Part shown: one piece after another, positions 1 through 9,308 of the stretch
How positions within the stretch are numbered: the first letter of the stretch is position 1
Layout of the letters: every line of letters starts with the position of its first letter
DNA from: Flagellimonas hadalis
GTDB taxonomy: Bacteria > Bacteroidota > Bacteroidia > Flavobacteriales > Flavobacteriaceae
Length of the DNA: 64,000 bases
Assembly (NCBI RefSeq): GCF_007785775.2
Contig: NZ_VNIK02000006.1
Location: 124,001 to 188,000 of the forward strand
Direction of reading: 5' to 3'
Program-made: the position numbers and the translations under genes
Notes under the pieces: model-generated
Seen by the model: the letters and a program-made list of their open reading frames with translations, nothing else
The model's database searches: none
Told to the model about the DNA's origin: nothing

Positions 1-159
1 GACTTTGCAGGCTTCCTCTGGATGGGAGGGCAATCCTTCCCAATATTGCGTGGACCTTGGGTCGTGGTAGAACGGTAACCATTCATCAAAGTCTGAGGGT
101 TGCAACTTTCTGAACAACAATCGCTCCGATGCCTCATTTTCTAAAAGATATTTGGACAT
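1..159 (-). CDS. GNAT-family N-acetyltransferase (N-terminal part only)
   Basis: The first 53 codons of a gene that runs off the left edge of the window. The readable part contains a RimJ/RimL-like opening: a short N-terminal strand, then LLFRKLQPSDFDEW and a stretch with FYHDP..TQYWEG, which is the usual layout of the alpha-1/beta-1 part of GNAT acetyltransferases. These enzymes move an acetyl group from acetyl-CoA to an amine, in this subfamily often a protein N-terminus or a small molecule; the substrate cannot be told here. The ATG overlaps the TAA of the DUF192 gene by one base (TAATG), so the two are probably translationally coupled at the end of the lgt operon. Confidence 0.7.
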   Translation of the reverse strand, partial: MSKYLLENEASERLLFRKLQPSDFDEWLPFYHDPRSTQYWEGLPSHPEEACKV

Positions 160-641
160 TACTCTCGGGTAAAGGCAATACTGTCCCCTACTTGCAGTCC
201 CAATTTATCGGACAGTCCCGCATTTATCTCAAGTACATATTTGGCGGGTACGTTGGAGGGCAGGCTGCTCTCATCGTAGGGTTTGGCATTTTTTTGATAA
301 CTAACGATTTTCATTGCTTCATCAATATAGATGATGTCCAAGGGAAACTCGGTGTTCTTCATGTAAAAGGAACGGGCGGAGGCATTGGGGAAGATGAACA
401 ACATGCCTTGGCTCTCTTCCATGGATTGACGGTACATGAGTCCTGTTTCAGTTTCGTAATCTGTTTCAGCGATCTCTATATCAAATTTTGCTTTCAGGGA
501 ATCCGTTCCGGTGGTCAGGATGGACAACTTGCCTTCCTTGGTGAAGGATACGGTCTCGGTTTTAAGGGCCTGCTTGGTCTCTGACTTGCAAGAGACCAAC
601 AAAAGGGTCAGAACGGATAATAGAATGCCAATATGCTTCAT
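159..641 (-). CDS. DUF192 family lipoprotein
   Basis: A 160-residue exported protein. I chose the ATG at 641 rather than the longer reading frame (to 701) because it gives a perfect lipoprotein signal, MKHIGILLSVLTLLLVSC, with the lipobox ending at Cys18. The remainder matches the DUF192 fold: an FDIEIAET...GLMYRQSMEESQGMLFIFP block, then FYMKNT..PLDIIYI and a C-terminal VLEINAG..DKLGLQVGD. DUF192 proteins are small secreted or lipid-anchored proteins of unknown biochemical role. The gene lies 4 bp downstream of lgt, the enzyme that would lipidate it, and is followed with a 1-bp overlap by an acetyltransferase. Confidence 0.88.
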   Translation of the reverse strand: MKHIGILLSVLTLLLVSCKSETKQALKTETVSFTKEGKLSILTTGTDSLKAKFDIEIAETDYETETGLMYRQSMEESQGMLFIFPNASARSFYMKNTEFPLDIIYIDEAMKIVSYQKNAKPYDESSLPSNVPAKYVLEINAGLSDKLGLQVGDSIAFTRE

Positions 642-645
642 GTCC

Positions 646-1614
646 CTAATCCCTGTAGAAAATCGGTGATGGTCTGTACATAAAATAGAACCCAATGGCA
701 ATCATGGGGAGGCTCAGCCATTGTCCTGTGGAGAGAAGGCCCAGTGATTCTTCAAAACCGCCTTGGCTCTTTTTGAAGAACTCCACGAAAAATCGGACGG
801 TGAACAAAAGCACCATGAACAATCCAAAAATGTAACCTTGCTTCTCTTTTTTATCCGTTTTCCAATAGATCATCTGTAGAAAGAGGAACACGAAAAAGTA
901 GCAGATGGCCTCGTATAATTGCGCAGGATGGCGATAGGGTATGGTCTGCAGGATGCCTGCAAATTCAGGCTTGTGTTCTATGGCCTTGTATGCGGCATTT
1001 TCTGTGGCCTCTTTGGTGATCGCCATCGCTTTGTACGCTGGCATGTCATCAGAATCCCTGATAAAACGTGTGGCCAAGAAATAGGATTTATGGACCACTT
1101 TACCATTGATCTCCGAATTGAAAAAATTGCCCAGACGCACAAAGCACGCGCCAATGGCCGAAGGGATCACCAAACGGTCCAGCATCCAGAGCATTCGGAT
1201 GTCATCCCATTTTCTGCAGAAGAGCCACACCCCGATGATGGCGGCGATGGTAGCCCCGTGACTGGCCAGCCCGGTAAACCCGGTGAACTCATAGCCGTTT
1301 ATGATGCCGAACAGCGAGCTGTTCGCACTTTCCCTGATGGGCAAAAGAATTTCCACCAAATGGTCCTTGTAGTAGTCCCAGTCATAAAAAAAGACGTGCC
1401 CCAAGCGTGCGCCCAACATAATGGAAACCACGGTGTAGATGAACAGGGAATCCAGTTTTTCCATCGATTTCTTCTCGTTCTGGAATATTCTTTTCATGAT
1501 GAACCAGCCCACCACAAAGGCTGCGATCCAAAGCAGGTTGTAGTATTTTATTTGAACGAAGCCCAGTTTAAAAAGGGTGCCTTCCGGGTTCCAATTGATT
1601 CCAAGGAAATACAT
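646..1614 (-). CDS. lgt: Prolipoprotein diacylglyceryl transferase
   Basis: A 322-residue inner-membrane enzyme that transfers diacylglycerol from phosphatidylglycerol to the lipobox cysteine of prolipoproteins, the first step of lipoprotein maturation. Diagnostic features seen: GARLGHVFFYDW near residue 68, the HG pair at about 119-120, and the Lgt signature GACFVRLGNFFNSEINGK at 155-172 with the conserved Arg160, Asn163 and Glu168. A later RHPAQLYEA motif is the other family hallmark. At least six hydrophobic segments are present. It sits upstream of a lipoprotein gene and downstream of yidD and cysS on the same strand. It is somewhat longer than E. coli Lgt, mainly through an insertion between the signature and RHPAQ, as usual in Bacteroidota. 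Confidence 0.97.
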   Translation of the reverse strand: MYFLGINWNPEGTLFKLGFVQIKYYNLLWIAAFVVGWFIMKRIFQNEKKSMEKLDSLFIYTVVSIMLGARLGHVFFYDWDYYKDHLVEILLPIRESANSSLFGIINGYEFTGFTGLASHGATIAAIIGVWLFCRKWDDIRMLWMLDRLVIPSAIGACFVRLGNFFNSEINGKVVHKSYFLATRFIRDSDDMPAYKAMAITKEATENAAYKAIEHKPEFAGILQTIPYRHPAQLYEAICYFFVFLFLQMIYWKTDKKEKQGYIFGLFMVLLFTVRFFVEFFKKSQGGFEESLGLLSTGQWLSLPMIAIGFYFMYRPSPIFYRD

Positions 1615-1729
1615 CTAGTTAAATTTTGGACTAATATAACCACTTTGGGTGGTTGATGCCTATGTTTAAGCAATTTTTGGCTACAGTTAACCTTTTTGGA
1701 ACGATTTGGATACCTTCTTTGGGTACATG

Positions 1730-1957
1730 TTAGGGAACCGGGTCGTATCCGCTCCCGCCCCATGGATTGCAGCTCGCTATGCGTTTCATGGATAGCCATC
1801 CACCTTTGAACAGACCATGTTTTTTCAATGCCTCCAAGGTGTATTGCGAGCATGTGGGGGAGTAGCGGCACGTGGCCGGAAACATGGGGGAAATGAAATT
1901 CTGGTAAAATTTTACCAGTAGAATGAACGGGGCGATGAGTATTTTTTTAAATGACAT
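1730..1957 (-). CDS. yidD: Membrane protein insertion efficiency factor YidD
   Basis: A 75-residue protein with the complete YidD pattern: an N-terminal amphipathic or membrane-associated helix ([16 protein letters not shown]), then [10 protein letters not shown] with two of the three conserved cysteines, and the C-terminal [13 protein letters not shown] tail carrying the third. YidD is peripheral to the inner membrane and assists YidC-dependent membrane protein insertion. It is read from the same strand as cysS upstream and lgt downstream. Here it is not next to yidC or rnpA, which is common in Bacteroidota. Confidence 0.95.
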   Translation of the reverse strand: MSFKKILIAPFILLVKFYQNFISPMFPATCRYSPTCSQYTLEALKKHGLFKGGWLSMKRIASCNPWGGSGYDPVP

Positions 1958-1969
1958 GGCCCCCTTTTT

Positions 1970-3451
1970 TTAATTTAAGGAAAAAGTCGTACCGTCCTTG
2001 CCATCCTTGAGTTGAATCCCCAAAGCGATGAGTTCGTCCCGTATCTTGTCCGAAGTGGCAAAATCCTTGTTGGCCCTGGCATCGTTCCTGATTTGGATCA
2101 ATAATTCCATGACCCCGTTCAGCGCATTGGAATCATCTTTGGCCAAAGCTTGGTTTTCTATACCTAAAACATCATACACAAAAGTGTTCAGGGTCATCTC
2201 CAAAAGTTCTTTGTCCTCGCTGCTGATGGTTTCTTGGTCATCCTTGATAAGATTGATGTGCTTGACGGCATCGAACAGGTGTGCAATGAGGATAGGGGTG
2301 TTGAAGTCGTCGTTCATGGCATCATAGCATTTTTGCTTCCACGTAGCCACATCAAAATCCGATGTTGCACCCGTTTTAAGGTCCTTAAGGCTAGTCATGG
2401 CTTCCATTAGGCGATGATAGCCTTTTTCGGATGCCAAAAGGGCATCGTCGCTAAGGTCCAGAATGCTGGTATAGTGGGCCTGCATCATAAAAAAGCGTAC
2501 AACGGCAGGGGAGTATACCTTGCTCAAAATATTGTTGTCCCCGCTGAAAATTTCTGAAGGGTAGATGTTGTTCCCGGTGGATTTGGACATTTTCTTCCCG
2601 TTGAGGGTCAGCATATTGGCGTGCATCCAATACTTTACCGGTGATTTTCCGGTGCTGGCCTCCGCTTGCGCGATCTCACACTCGTGATGGGGAAATTTCA
2701 GGTCCATTCCACCTCCATGGATATCAAAGGTCTCTCCCAAATATTTGGTGCTCATGGCCGTGCATTCCAAATGCCAGCCAGGGAAACCGTCTCCCCAAGG
2801 TGAAGGCCAACGCATGATGTGTTGGGGTTCTGCCTTTTTCCATAGGGCAAAATCCTGCGGATTTTTTTTCTCATCCTGTGCGGTCAGTTCGCGGGTATTG
2901 GCGATCATGTCCTCAAGTTTCCTCCCACTGAGCTTGCCATATTCGTGGTCCTCGTTGAACTTGACCACATCAAAATAAACGGAACCGTTCACTTCGTAGG
3001 CCAATCCTTTTTCCAGGATATCCTTGATGATCTCGATCTGTTCAATGATATGCCCCGTTGCCGTAGGCTCTATGCTTGGGGGCAACAGGTTGAATTTTTG
3101 TAGGGTATTATGGAAATCCACGGTGTAGCGTTGCACCACTTCCATGGGTTCTATCTGTTCCAATTTTGCCTTTTTGGCGATTTTGTCCTCACCTTCGTCA
3201 GCATCGTTTTCCAAATGCCCGGCATCGGTGATGTTACGGACATAGCGCACTTTATAGCCCAAATGCTTGAAATACCTAAAGATCATATCAAAGGACATGA
3301 AGGTGCGGCAGTTTCCAAGATGTACATTGCTATAGACCGTGGGGCCGCAGACATACATGCCTATATGGCCTTCATTTATCGGTTGAAAAAGCTCTTTTTT
3401 TCCTGAAAGTGAATTGTGTATTCGAAGGTTTTGGTCCTTGTAAAGCTGCAT
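1970..3451 (-). CDS. cysS: Cysteinyl-tRNA synthetase
   Basis: A 493-residue class I aminoacyl-tRNA synthetase charging tRNA-Cys. The Rossmann signature HLGN is at residues 44-47 and the KMSKS loop at 287-291. The zinc site of the family is visible as Cys35 (CGPTVY), Cys230 (HLECTAMS) and the HHECEIAQ block near 255-262. A C-terminal helical DALR-type domain follows. Length is normal. It lies 15 bp downstream of folE and 12 bp upstream of yidD on the same strand, so the set probably forms a housekeeping operon. Confidence 0.98.
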   Translation of the reverse strand: MQLYKDQNLRIHNSLSGKKELFQPINEGHIGMYVCGPTVYSNVHLGNCRTFMSFDMIFRYFKHLGYKVRYVRNITDAGHLENDADEGEDKIAKKAKLEQIEPMEVVQRYTVDFHNTLQKFNLLPPSIEPTATGHIIEQIEIIKDILEKGLAYEVNGSVYFDVVKFNEDHEYGKLSGRKLEDMIANTRELTAQDEKKNPQDFALWKKAEPQHIMRWPSPWGDGFPGWHLECTAMSTKYLGETFDIHGGGMDLKFPHHECEIAQAEASTGKSPVKYWMHANMLTLNGKKMSKSTGNNIYPSEIFSGDNNILSKVYSPAVVRFFMMQAHYTSILDLSDDALLASEKGYHRLMEAMTSLKDLKTGATSDFDVATWKQKCYDAMNDDFNTPILIAHLFDAVKHINLIKDDQETISSEDKELLEMTLNTFVYDVLGIENQALAKDDSNALNGVMELLIQIRNDARANKDFATSDKIRDELIALGIQLKDGKDGTTFSLN

Positions 3452-3465
3452 GGAAAAACGTAGGG

Positions 3466-4146
3466 TTAAAACTCGGTATCTAGGTTGATGTAATCCAAAA
3501 ACTCCCTTCTTACGGCCTCATCCTTGAACTTGCCGCCATATTCTGCAGTGACCGTGCTGCTCTCGATATCGCGAATCCCCCTTGAGTTTACGCAAAGGTG
3601 TTTGGCATCAATGACGCAGGCCACATCCTCTGTGCCCAGGACCCTCTGCATTTCCTTCACGATCTGGATGTTCAATCGTTCTTGGACCTGTGGTCTTTTG
3701 GCATAATAGTCCACGATACGGTTCATTTTGGAGAGACCGACCACGGTGCCGTTGGAGATATAGGCAATGTGAGCGCGGCCCACAATGGGCAGCAAATGGT
3801 GCTCGCAAGTGGAATAGACTACAATGTTCTTTTCCACCAACATTTCACCATATTTATATTTGTTGTCAAAGGTAGAGGAAGTGGGTCTTCTGTCTGGGTG
3901 GAGCCCGCCAAAGATTTCTTTCACGTACATTTTGGCGACTCGTTTGGGCGTACCCTTTAAGCTGTCGTCTTCCAAGTCTAGGCCAAGGGTCAACATGATT
4001 TCCCTGACGTTTTTCTGGATGCGCTCTATTTTTTCCTCATCGCTCAGCACAAAGGCATCCTTTCGCATAGGGGTGTCCGAGGATGATCCAACGTGATCGT
4101 TGCCCCTTTCTTCATATTGTTCTTCCAAAGCCTGCTCTAGTTTCAT
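3466..4146 (-). CDS. folE: GTP cyclohydrolase I
   Basis: A 226-residue cytosolic enzyme converting GTP to 7,8-dihydroneopterin triphosphate, the entry step of folate (and tetrahydropterin) synthesis. The zinc ligands are visible: Cys114 and His117 in [10 protein letters not shown] and Cys185 in [11 protein letters not shown]. The catalytic-core sequences [22 protein letters not shown] and [14 protein letters not shown] end are conserved. The first roughly 35 residues are a low-conservation acidic leader. It starts the leftward gene set folE-cysS-yidD-lgt. Another folate gene, folP, occurs at 23.1-24.0 kb but not in the same operon. Confidence 0.97.
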   Translation of the reverse strand: MKLEQALEEQYEERGNDHVGSSSDTPMRKDAFVLSDEEKIERIQKNVREIMLTLGLDLEDDSLKGTPKRVAKMYVKEIFGGLHPDRRPTSSTFDNKYKYGEMLVEKNIVVYSTCEHHLLPIVGRAHIAYISNGTVVGLSKMNRIVDYYAKRPQVQERLNIQIVKEMQRVLGTEDVACVIDAKHLCVNSRGIRDIESSTVTAEYGGKFKDEAVRREFLDYINLDTEF

Positions 4147-4373
4147 CTGATCATCTTTAATAGAACAAACAGGTCAGGTCGCAGTGGCCGTAGGAAATTT
4201 CGGATGGTCTGTGCCAGCCTAGTGGCTGCGGCTTGTTTCCTTGCTGTTTCTTCAAGACAGCAAAGATAACATTAATGAATGATTTAACATCTGGTACCGA
4301 TGGTTTGACAACATAAATTATTGTTAAGGCAACTGCCATACTACTTTTATAATATCCAAACCTACAGTCTTTT

Positions 4374-6176
4374 ATGGTCAAACCCATCATAAGAACCTTT
4401 ATTGTCCTCTTTTTTTGCCCATTGGTGCATTCCCAGGTTTCCCAAGAATGTGTCAGTGCAGTCCCCATTTGTAACAATACGCCGATCAATGGTGGTACGA
4501 ATGGTTATGGAGTCGATGATTTCAGCGGTGCGACTACTAGTGGGTGTTTGGAGCGTACCACAACAGGGTCCATAGAATCCAATTCGGCGTGGTACCGATT
4601 CCGGACGGCCGCTTCGGGGCAATTGGGCTTCAATATTGGGCATGACAATGGCGAGGATTGGGATTTTGCACTCTATCAGGCAACGGATTGCTCCAATTTG
4701 GGAGAACCCGTGCGCTGCAATTTTTTCGATAACAGTGAGGGCACTAGTTTTATTGGAGTGGGGGAAGACCCAACAGGCATATCAGATTCGGTGCACTACG
4801 AGGAATGGCTCCAAGTGGAGGCAGGGGAGGATTATGTACTGTTCATCAATAATTTTAGCAATGTGAACTCTGGTTTTTCCATCCAGTTCACCGGGAGCAT
4901 TTGGGAGACGAATCCCAATGATGCCCTGGACTGCTCCATTATCGACAATCTTTTGGGCCCTCCCATAGCGGCCTGTGAGAATGACAATGTGCTATTGGAT
5001 GCCACAACGACTGGTGCGATGGCTTACGAATGGTATGTCGATACCGGAAGTGGGTACCAACTTATTTCGGGTGCGGCAATGCCCACCTACCAAGTGCTGG
5101 ATTCAGGGCAGTATCGCGTTGTGGTCACCACGGCCAGCGGCAGCATTGTGAGCGATGTTCAGGTAGGTTTCAATGAGGTTCCGGTGACGCAGCCCTTGGC
5201 CGATGAGATTTTTTGTTGGTCCATGGGAATGGTGTACGATTTTTCGAATAAGGATGCGGAGGCCCTTGGTTCGGCAGCTCCCAACGAATTTATGGTGAGC
5301 TACCATAGTTCACAACTGGATGCCGATGTAGGGGCAAATCCATTGCAAAAACAATATGAAAAGGGTCCGGGACAGGAAACCATCTATGTCCGTACCACTT
5401 CTTTGGCCAATCCGAATTGCTATGATGCCTCCGAAAGTTTTGTTCTGGAGGCCGTGGAGACCCCAGAGCTCACTTTTCCAGAGGAAATGGTCATCTGTGA
5501 GGCTGTTGGGAGTGTCGAAATAGGGGAGACTACGGCCAATCCAAATTATACCTATCTTTGGAGTACTGGGGAACAGACCCCAAGCATCCTGGTTTCCCAA
5601 GCTGGGGAATACACGTTGACGGTCACCAATGTTTCCAACGGCACTTCCTGCGAAGCAAGCCGTAGCGTAGTGGTTTCCCTATCCACAATGCCCGTCATCT
5701 CCAGTGTCGAAAAAGAAGATATGAGCACCAACAATACGGTGACCATCCACACGGAAAACCAAGGGGAGTATGAATTCAGTATGGATGGTGGTGAATTTCA
5801 GTCCAGCAATGTCTTTCAAGGAGTAGCTCCGGGCGTACATACGGTGACCATGCGGGATCCCTATGGCTGTGGAGAGGTGCAGGAAGAAATTGTGGTGGTC
5901 GGCTTTTTGGCCATATTTTCACCCAACGGCGATGTGCTCAATGAAACCTGGCAGATAGAAGGGCTTTCCACGTTGAATTCGCCCATTGTCACCATTTATG
6001 ACCGATACGGAAAGCTCATCAAGCAGATGAACGAGTTCGATCCGGGATGGGATGGCAGTTTTAATGGAAAACCGATGCCTTCCACGGATTATTGGTTCAA
6101 ACTGTCCTACGTGGATAATGCAGGGAACCGCACCTATGCCAAGTATCTCCAGAGCCATTTTTCCTTGCGAAGATAA
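4374..6176 (+). CDS. T9SS type B sorting domain-containing secreted protein
   Basis: A 600-residue exported protein with an N-terminal signal peptide (IRTFIVLFFCPLVHS). The N-terminal half has repeated Cys/Trp/Gly sequence (CVSAVPICNNTPINGG, WYRFRTAASGQLGFNI) resembling the pre-peptidase or jelly-roll modules found in flavobacterial surface proteins, followed by PKD/Ig-like repeats. The C-terminal about 90 residues are a classic gliding-motility-associated type B domain: FSPNGD..NETW, then IYDRYGKLIKQM, PGWDGSFNGKPMPSTDYWF and the terminal SHFSLRR. This domain directs export through the type IX secretion system. Function beyond surface display or adhesion is unknown. The next gene is a diverged paralogue. 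Confidence 0.9.
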   Translation: MVKPIIRTFIVLFFCPLVHSQVSQECVSAVPICNNTPINGGTNGYGVDDFSGATTSGCLERTTTGSIESNSAWYRFRTAASGQLGFNIGHDNGEDWDFALYQATDCSNLGEPVRCNFFDNSEGTSFIGVGEDPTGISDSVHYEEWLQVEAGEDYVLFINNFSNVNSGFSIQFTGSIWETNPNDALDCSIIDNLLGPPIAACENDNVLLDATTTGAMAYEWYVDTGSGYQLISGAAMPTYQVLDSGQYRVVVTTASGSIVSDVQVGFNEVPVTQPLADEIFCWSMGMVYDFSNKDAEALGSAAPNEFMVSYHSSQLDADVGANPLQKQYEKGPGQETIYVRTTSLANPNCYDASESFVLEAVETPELTFPEEMVICEAVGSVEIGETTANPNYTYLWSTGEQTPSILVSQAGEYTLTVTNVSNGTSCEASRSVVVSLSTMPVISSVEKEDMSTNNTVTIHTENQGEYEFSMDGGEFQSSNVFQGVAPGVHTVTMRDPYGCGEVQEEIVVVGFLAIFSPNGDVLNETWQIEGLSTLNSPIVTIYDRYGKLIKQMNEFDPGWDGSFNGKPMPSTDYWFKLSYVDNAGNRTYAKYLQSHFSLRR

Positions 6177-6290
6177 CCGCTTGGTCGATTTCATCGATTA
6201 ACGGCAGATTTTTTCGACGATCACATACTAAAAACGTGTTTTGGGGAGTTATAGTGGTGGAAATAGAATAACCAATAGCCCCACAATTCT

Positions 6291-7736
6291 ATGAGAGCCC
6301 TATTTAGCGCTGCATGCTGTGTGTTCCTTTTCTCTATGACAGCCAGTGCGCAGAATTCACCTGATTGCAGAACGGCCATTCCTGTCTGTGCGGATGCCCC
6401 GATCACGGGGACCACGGACGGTAGTGGGGATATCGATGATTTTGACCCCGAGGTCATTACGCAAACAGGATGTCTGGAAAAGGGCAGTGTCAGCTCGGCC
6501 AATATTGAAAACAATACAGGTTGGTATGTGTTCAGGGCCGGTACCGATGGGCAAATAGGTTTTGATATTGAAGCACTTCCAGTGAACCCGGGAAGCCCGA
6601 TTACAGCAGAATGGGATTTTGCCCTCTATGGTCCCTTTGATGAAACTTCAGGAGAGAATTACTGCACCATTGTGGGAAATGGTTCCGCCCAACCCATACG
6701 CTGTAATTACGAATACAACGATACCGGCTTTACCGGGATAGGGGTGAACCCTGTGGATGGAAGGGTAGGTGCACCTTTTGTGAAACAGAGCCAGAACACC
6801 TATGATGAATGGCTGAATGTGACCGCTGGGGAAATCTATTACCTCTACATCAACAACTACAACACCAATTTTGACGAAGATCCAGAATCTTTTATCCTGA
6901 CCTTTACGGGCAGTTCCGTGGATGCAGATCAAGATTCCGCTTTGGACTGTACCCTACGGGATGAGTTTTTGGGCTTGGACATCGTGGCCTGCGAGGGCGA
7001 CCCGGATATTGTGCTGAGTGCACTGAATTCTCCTGTGGGTCCCAGCATCTCCAATATTGTTTGGGAACTGGATGCCGATGATGATGGAACCTATGAAACT
7101 GTTTTGGCCACAGGTGCGGGCCAGACCGAATTGACCGTATCCAGTCCGAACTCCGGAAGATATAGAGTGACCATTCAGTCTACTTTTGGAACAACCATTA
7201 CCGACGATATCCTGATTACTTTTTATGGAACACCAGTGGTGGATGAAGTGGTGATCATTGACGACTTGGTGCATAGCGACCAGACCGACCCCTACAATGT
7301 GGAAATTGTGCCCTTGGGTGACGGTAACTACGAATATTCCTTAAATGGTGGTGAATACCAGGACGATCCTGTTTTTTATGATGTCCCTCCTGGGGTGAAC
7401 GAAGTGGTCATCAATGATAAAAATGGCTGTGGCACTTCAGATCCCTATCATTTTCTGGTGGTGGGCTATCCCAAGTTCTTTACGCCCAATGGCGATAATG
7501 TGCATGACAACTGGAATGTGTATGGGATTGAACAACTGAACAATCCTGTGGTCTATATCTTTGACCGTTATGGCAAGCTCTTGAAACAAATGGACCTCAA
7601 TACAGGGTGGGACGGAACCTTCAATGGGAGGGAGCTGCCTTCTTCGGACTATTGGTTCCGGTTGGATTATGACCGTGACGATGAAGGGGTGTTGGTGGCA
7701 CGTTCTGTACGTAGGCACTTTTCCTTGGTGCGATAA
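6291..7736 (+). CDS. T9SS type B sorting domain-containing secreted protein (paralogue)
   Basis: A 481-residue paralogue of the preceding gene: same signal-peptide type (LFSAACCVFLFSMTASAQ), same CRTAIPVCADAPITG opening, same WYVFRAGTDGQIGFDI module, and the same C-terminal type B sorting domain (FTPNGDNVHDNW, IFDRYGKLLKQM, GWDGTFNGRELPSSDYWF, ending RRHFSLVR). It lacks part of the middle Ig-like repeats of its neighbour, explaining the shorter length. Probably a cell-surface adhesin or matrix protein exported by the type IX system. It is separated from its neighbour by 114 bp and ends just before a bidirectional terminator. Confidence 0.9.
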   Translation: MRALFSAACCVFLFSMTASAQNSPDCRTAIPVCADAPITGTTDGSGDIDDFDPEVITQTGCLEKGSVSSANIENNTGWYVFRAGTDGQIGFDIEALPVNPGSPITAEWDFALYGPFDETSGENYCTIVGNGSAQPIRCNYEYNDTGFTGIGVNPVDGRVGAPFVKQSQNTYDEWLNVTAGEIYYLYINNYNTNFDEDPESFILTFTGSSVDADQDSALDCTLRDEFLGLDIVACEGDPDIVLSALNSPVGPSISNIVWELDADDDGTYETVLATGAGQTELTVSSPNSGRYRVTIQSTFGTTITDDILITFYGTPVVDEVVIIDDLVHSDQTDPYNVEIVPLGDGNYEYSLNGGEYQDDPVFYDVPPGVNEVVINDKNGCGTSDPYHFLVVGYPKFFTPNGDNVHDNWNVYGIEQLNNPVVYIFDRYGKLLKQMDLNTGWDGTFNGRELPSSDYWFRLDYDRDDEGVLVARSVRRHFSLVR

Positions 7737-7767
7737 AAAAAGGCCGGACTGTGTCCGACCTTTTTTC
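7735..7767. terminator. Bidirectional rho-independent terminator
   Basis: Nine-base arms AGGCCGGAC (7741-7749) and GTCCGACCT (7753-7761) with a 3-base loop and one mismatch, flanked by an A-run on the left and a T-run on the right. It sits between two convergent genes and can serve both. Confidence 0.85.
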
Positions 7768-7774
7768 TATTTCT

Positions 7775-9274
7775 TTAGAATTTCATGGTATAGCCCAATG
7801 AAATATTGGTGTTGATCCTGTTGACCAGGGCTGCATTGTCGATACCGCTGTCAAAAAGATAGGTGTTCACATCCTGTTCGGAACGGCTATAGGCCAGATC
7901 CAACCTGCTTCCTCCAAAATCGTAACCAATACCGGCCGAGAATCCATTGAGGTCGCCCACAAAGTCAGTGTTTTCATAGGGGCTTTCCTCAAATCGGTAA
8001 CCGGCCCTCAAGCTCACGCGTTCAATTCGATATTCGCCACCCAGTTTGAAGGAATTAACGGCTCCCAATTCGGTGGAAATAAAATCGTTCTCTGCGGCAA
8101 AGTTGGGGTCCGAGGTGGGTCCGAGCTCTGCTTTGGACATATCCTGGTAGCCATAATCAAAACTGATGAGTCCATCTTGCCCAAACACTATGGCCAAACT
8201 ACCTGTATATTTTTCAGGGGTCCTGATCTTGTATTCATCATAGAGGTTCACGATGCCAAAATTGATGAAATTGATATCCTCTACCGCCAATGTGGAATTG
8301 ATTCGTTGTGAAGTGTCATCAGTAAGTCTGTACCATGTTGGGGATTGGTAGCTACCGCCCACACGCACGCTTTCGTTCAATTTGGCAATGGCTCCCAAGC
8401 TAAAGGAAAAACCATAGCCCTCGGTATGCAGGAAGTTGTCAAAAGAGGTGGACTGGACAGGGGAGGCTTGGTTATATCCAGTTTCATCAAAATAGGTGAC
8501 CCTGTCATAGAGGACATTGTGGAAGTTCACCGTGGCCCCCAGATAGAGGTTCTCCTCATATTGTGTGGCAACGTTCAGCGTGAACTTGCTATTGTAGCCG
8601 GAAGTGGTCCTTAGATAACTTTGGTTCAAGCTGCTGTATTCTGCATTGGAAAAGTAACCTGTATTTGCATCATCATCCACATCGGGTTCGATGAGCCCTG
8701 CCTGAAACCCTAGGAAAGCCTGTTGTGCGGCATAGCCGAGGTTCGCACCAATGTCGAGATAGGCGTCCTCGATGTATTCGCCCTGCTGAACCCGTAGTGG
8801 GCCCAACGGCTGGCCTTGGGCAAAGTTCAGAAAGTAATTGTCGATGCCCGATGTGGAGCTTCCAGCGGCAAAAAATTCGTTGTCAAAATTCTGGACCATG
8901 TCATAATTGAAGGCCAATGATAACTTCTTCCATGGACTGTCCGTTGATTTGAACACAAAGACACCACCAATTTGGTTCAGCTCCAAAGCATTGTCCTTGG
9001 TGTTTCGTAGTGTGCCGCCGTAGAGGACATCATTGTTACTGTGGTAGTTGGACCCCGTGATCCCTACTTCGCTATAATTGAAGACGGCAGATCCCGCCGG
9101 GTTCACGTTTAGGGAGGAGAGGTCACCGCCCAAGGCACCAAAGGCCCCGCCCATGGCTTGGAACCGTGCGGTTCCCTGTATATTTTCGGTACTATAACGA
9201 ACTACATCGTCTATGGTCTGCGCACTTGCGAAAGTGCATGCCAATACCATGATGAAAGTTGAGATTCTTTTCAT
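7775..9274 (-). CDS. OmpP1/FadL/TodX-type outer membrane transport protein
   Basis: A 499-residue outer-membrane beta-barrel protein with a signal peptide (MKRISTFIMVLACTFASAQ). The family hallmark is the N-terminal hatch-like segment: STENIQGTARFQAMGGAFGALGGDLSSLNVNPAGSAVF, in which Gly-rich AMGGAFGALGGD and the NPAG motif are typical of FadL-like proteins; the rest alternates polar and hydrophobic residues as expected for strands, ending in a C-terminal aromatic residue (GYTMKF). FadL-like channels take up hydrophobic compounds such as fatty acids or aromatics; flavobacterial homologues are often annotated as hemin receptors without proof. The substrate here is not known. Confidence 0.87.
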   Translation of the reverse strand: MKRISTFIMVLACTFASAQTIDDVVRYSTENIQGTARFQAMGGAFGALGGDLSSLNVNPAGSAVFNYSEVGITGSNYHSNNDVLYGGTLRNTKDNALELNQIGGVFVFKSTDSPWKKLSLAFNYDMVQNFDNEFFAAGSSTSGIDNYFLNFAQGQPLGPLRVQQGEYIEDAYLDIGANLGYAAQQAFLGFQAGLIEPDVDDDANTGYFSNAEYSSLNQSYLRTTSGYNSKFTLNVATQYEENLYLGATVNFHNVLYDRVTYFDETGYNQASPVQSTSFDNFLHTEGYGFSFSLGAIAKLNESVRVGGSYQSPTWYRLTDDTSQRINSTLAVEDINFINFGIVNLYDEYKIRTPEKYTGSLAIVFGQDGLISFDYGYQDMSKAELGPTSDPNFAAENDFISTELGAVNSFKLGGEYRIERVSLRAGYRFEESPYENTDFVGDLNGFSAGIGYDFGGSRLDLAYSRSEQDVNTYLFDSGIDNAALVNRINTNISLGYTMKF

Positions 9275-9308
9275 TTCCCTTGATTTAGTTTAAATACTGT
9301 TTTGGAAT

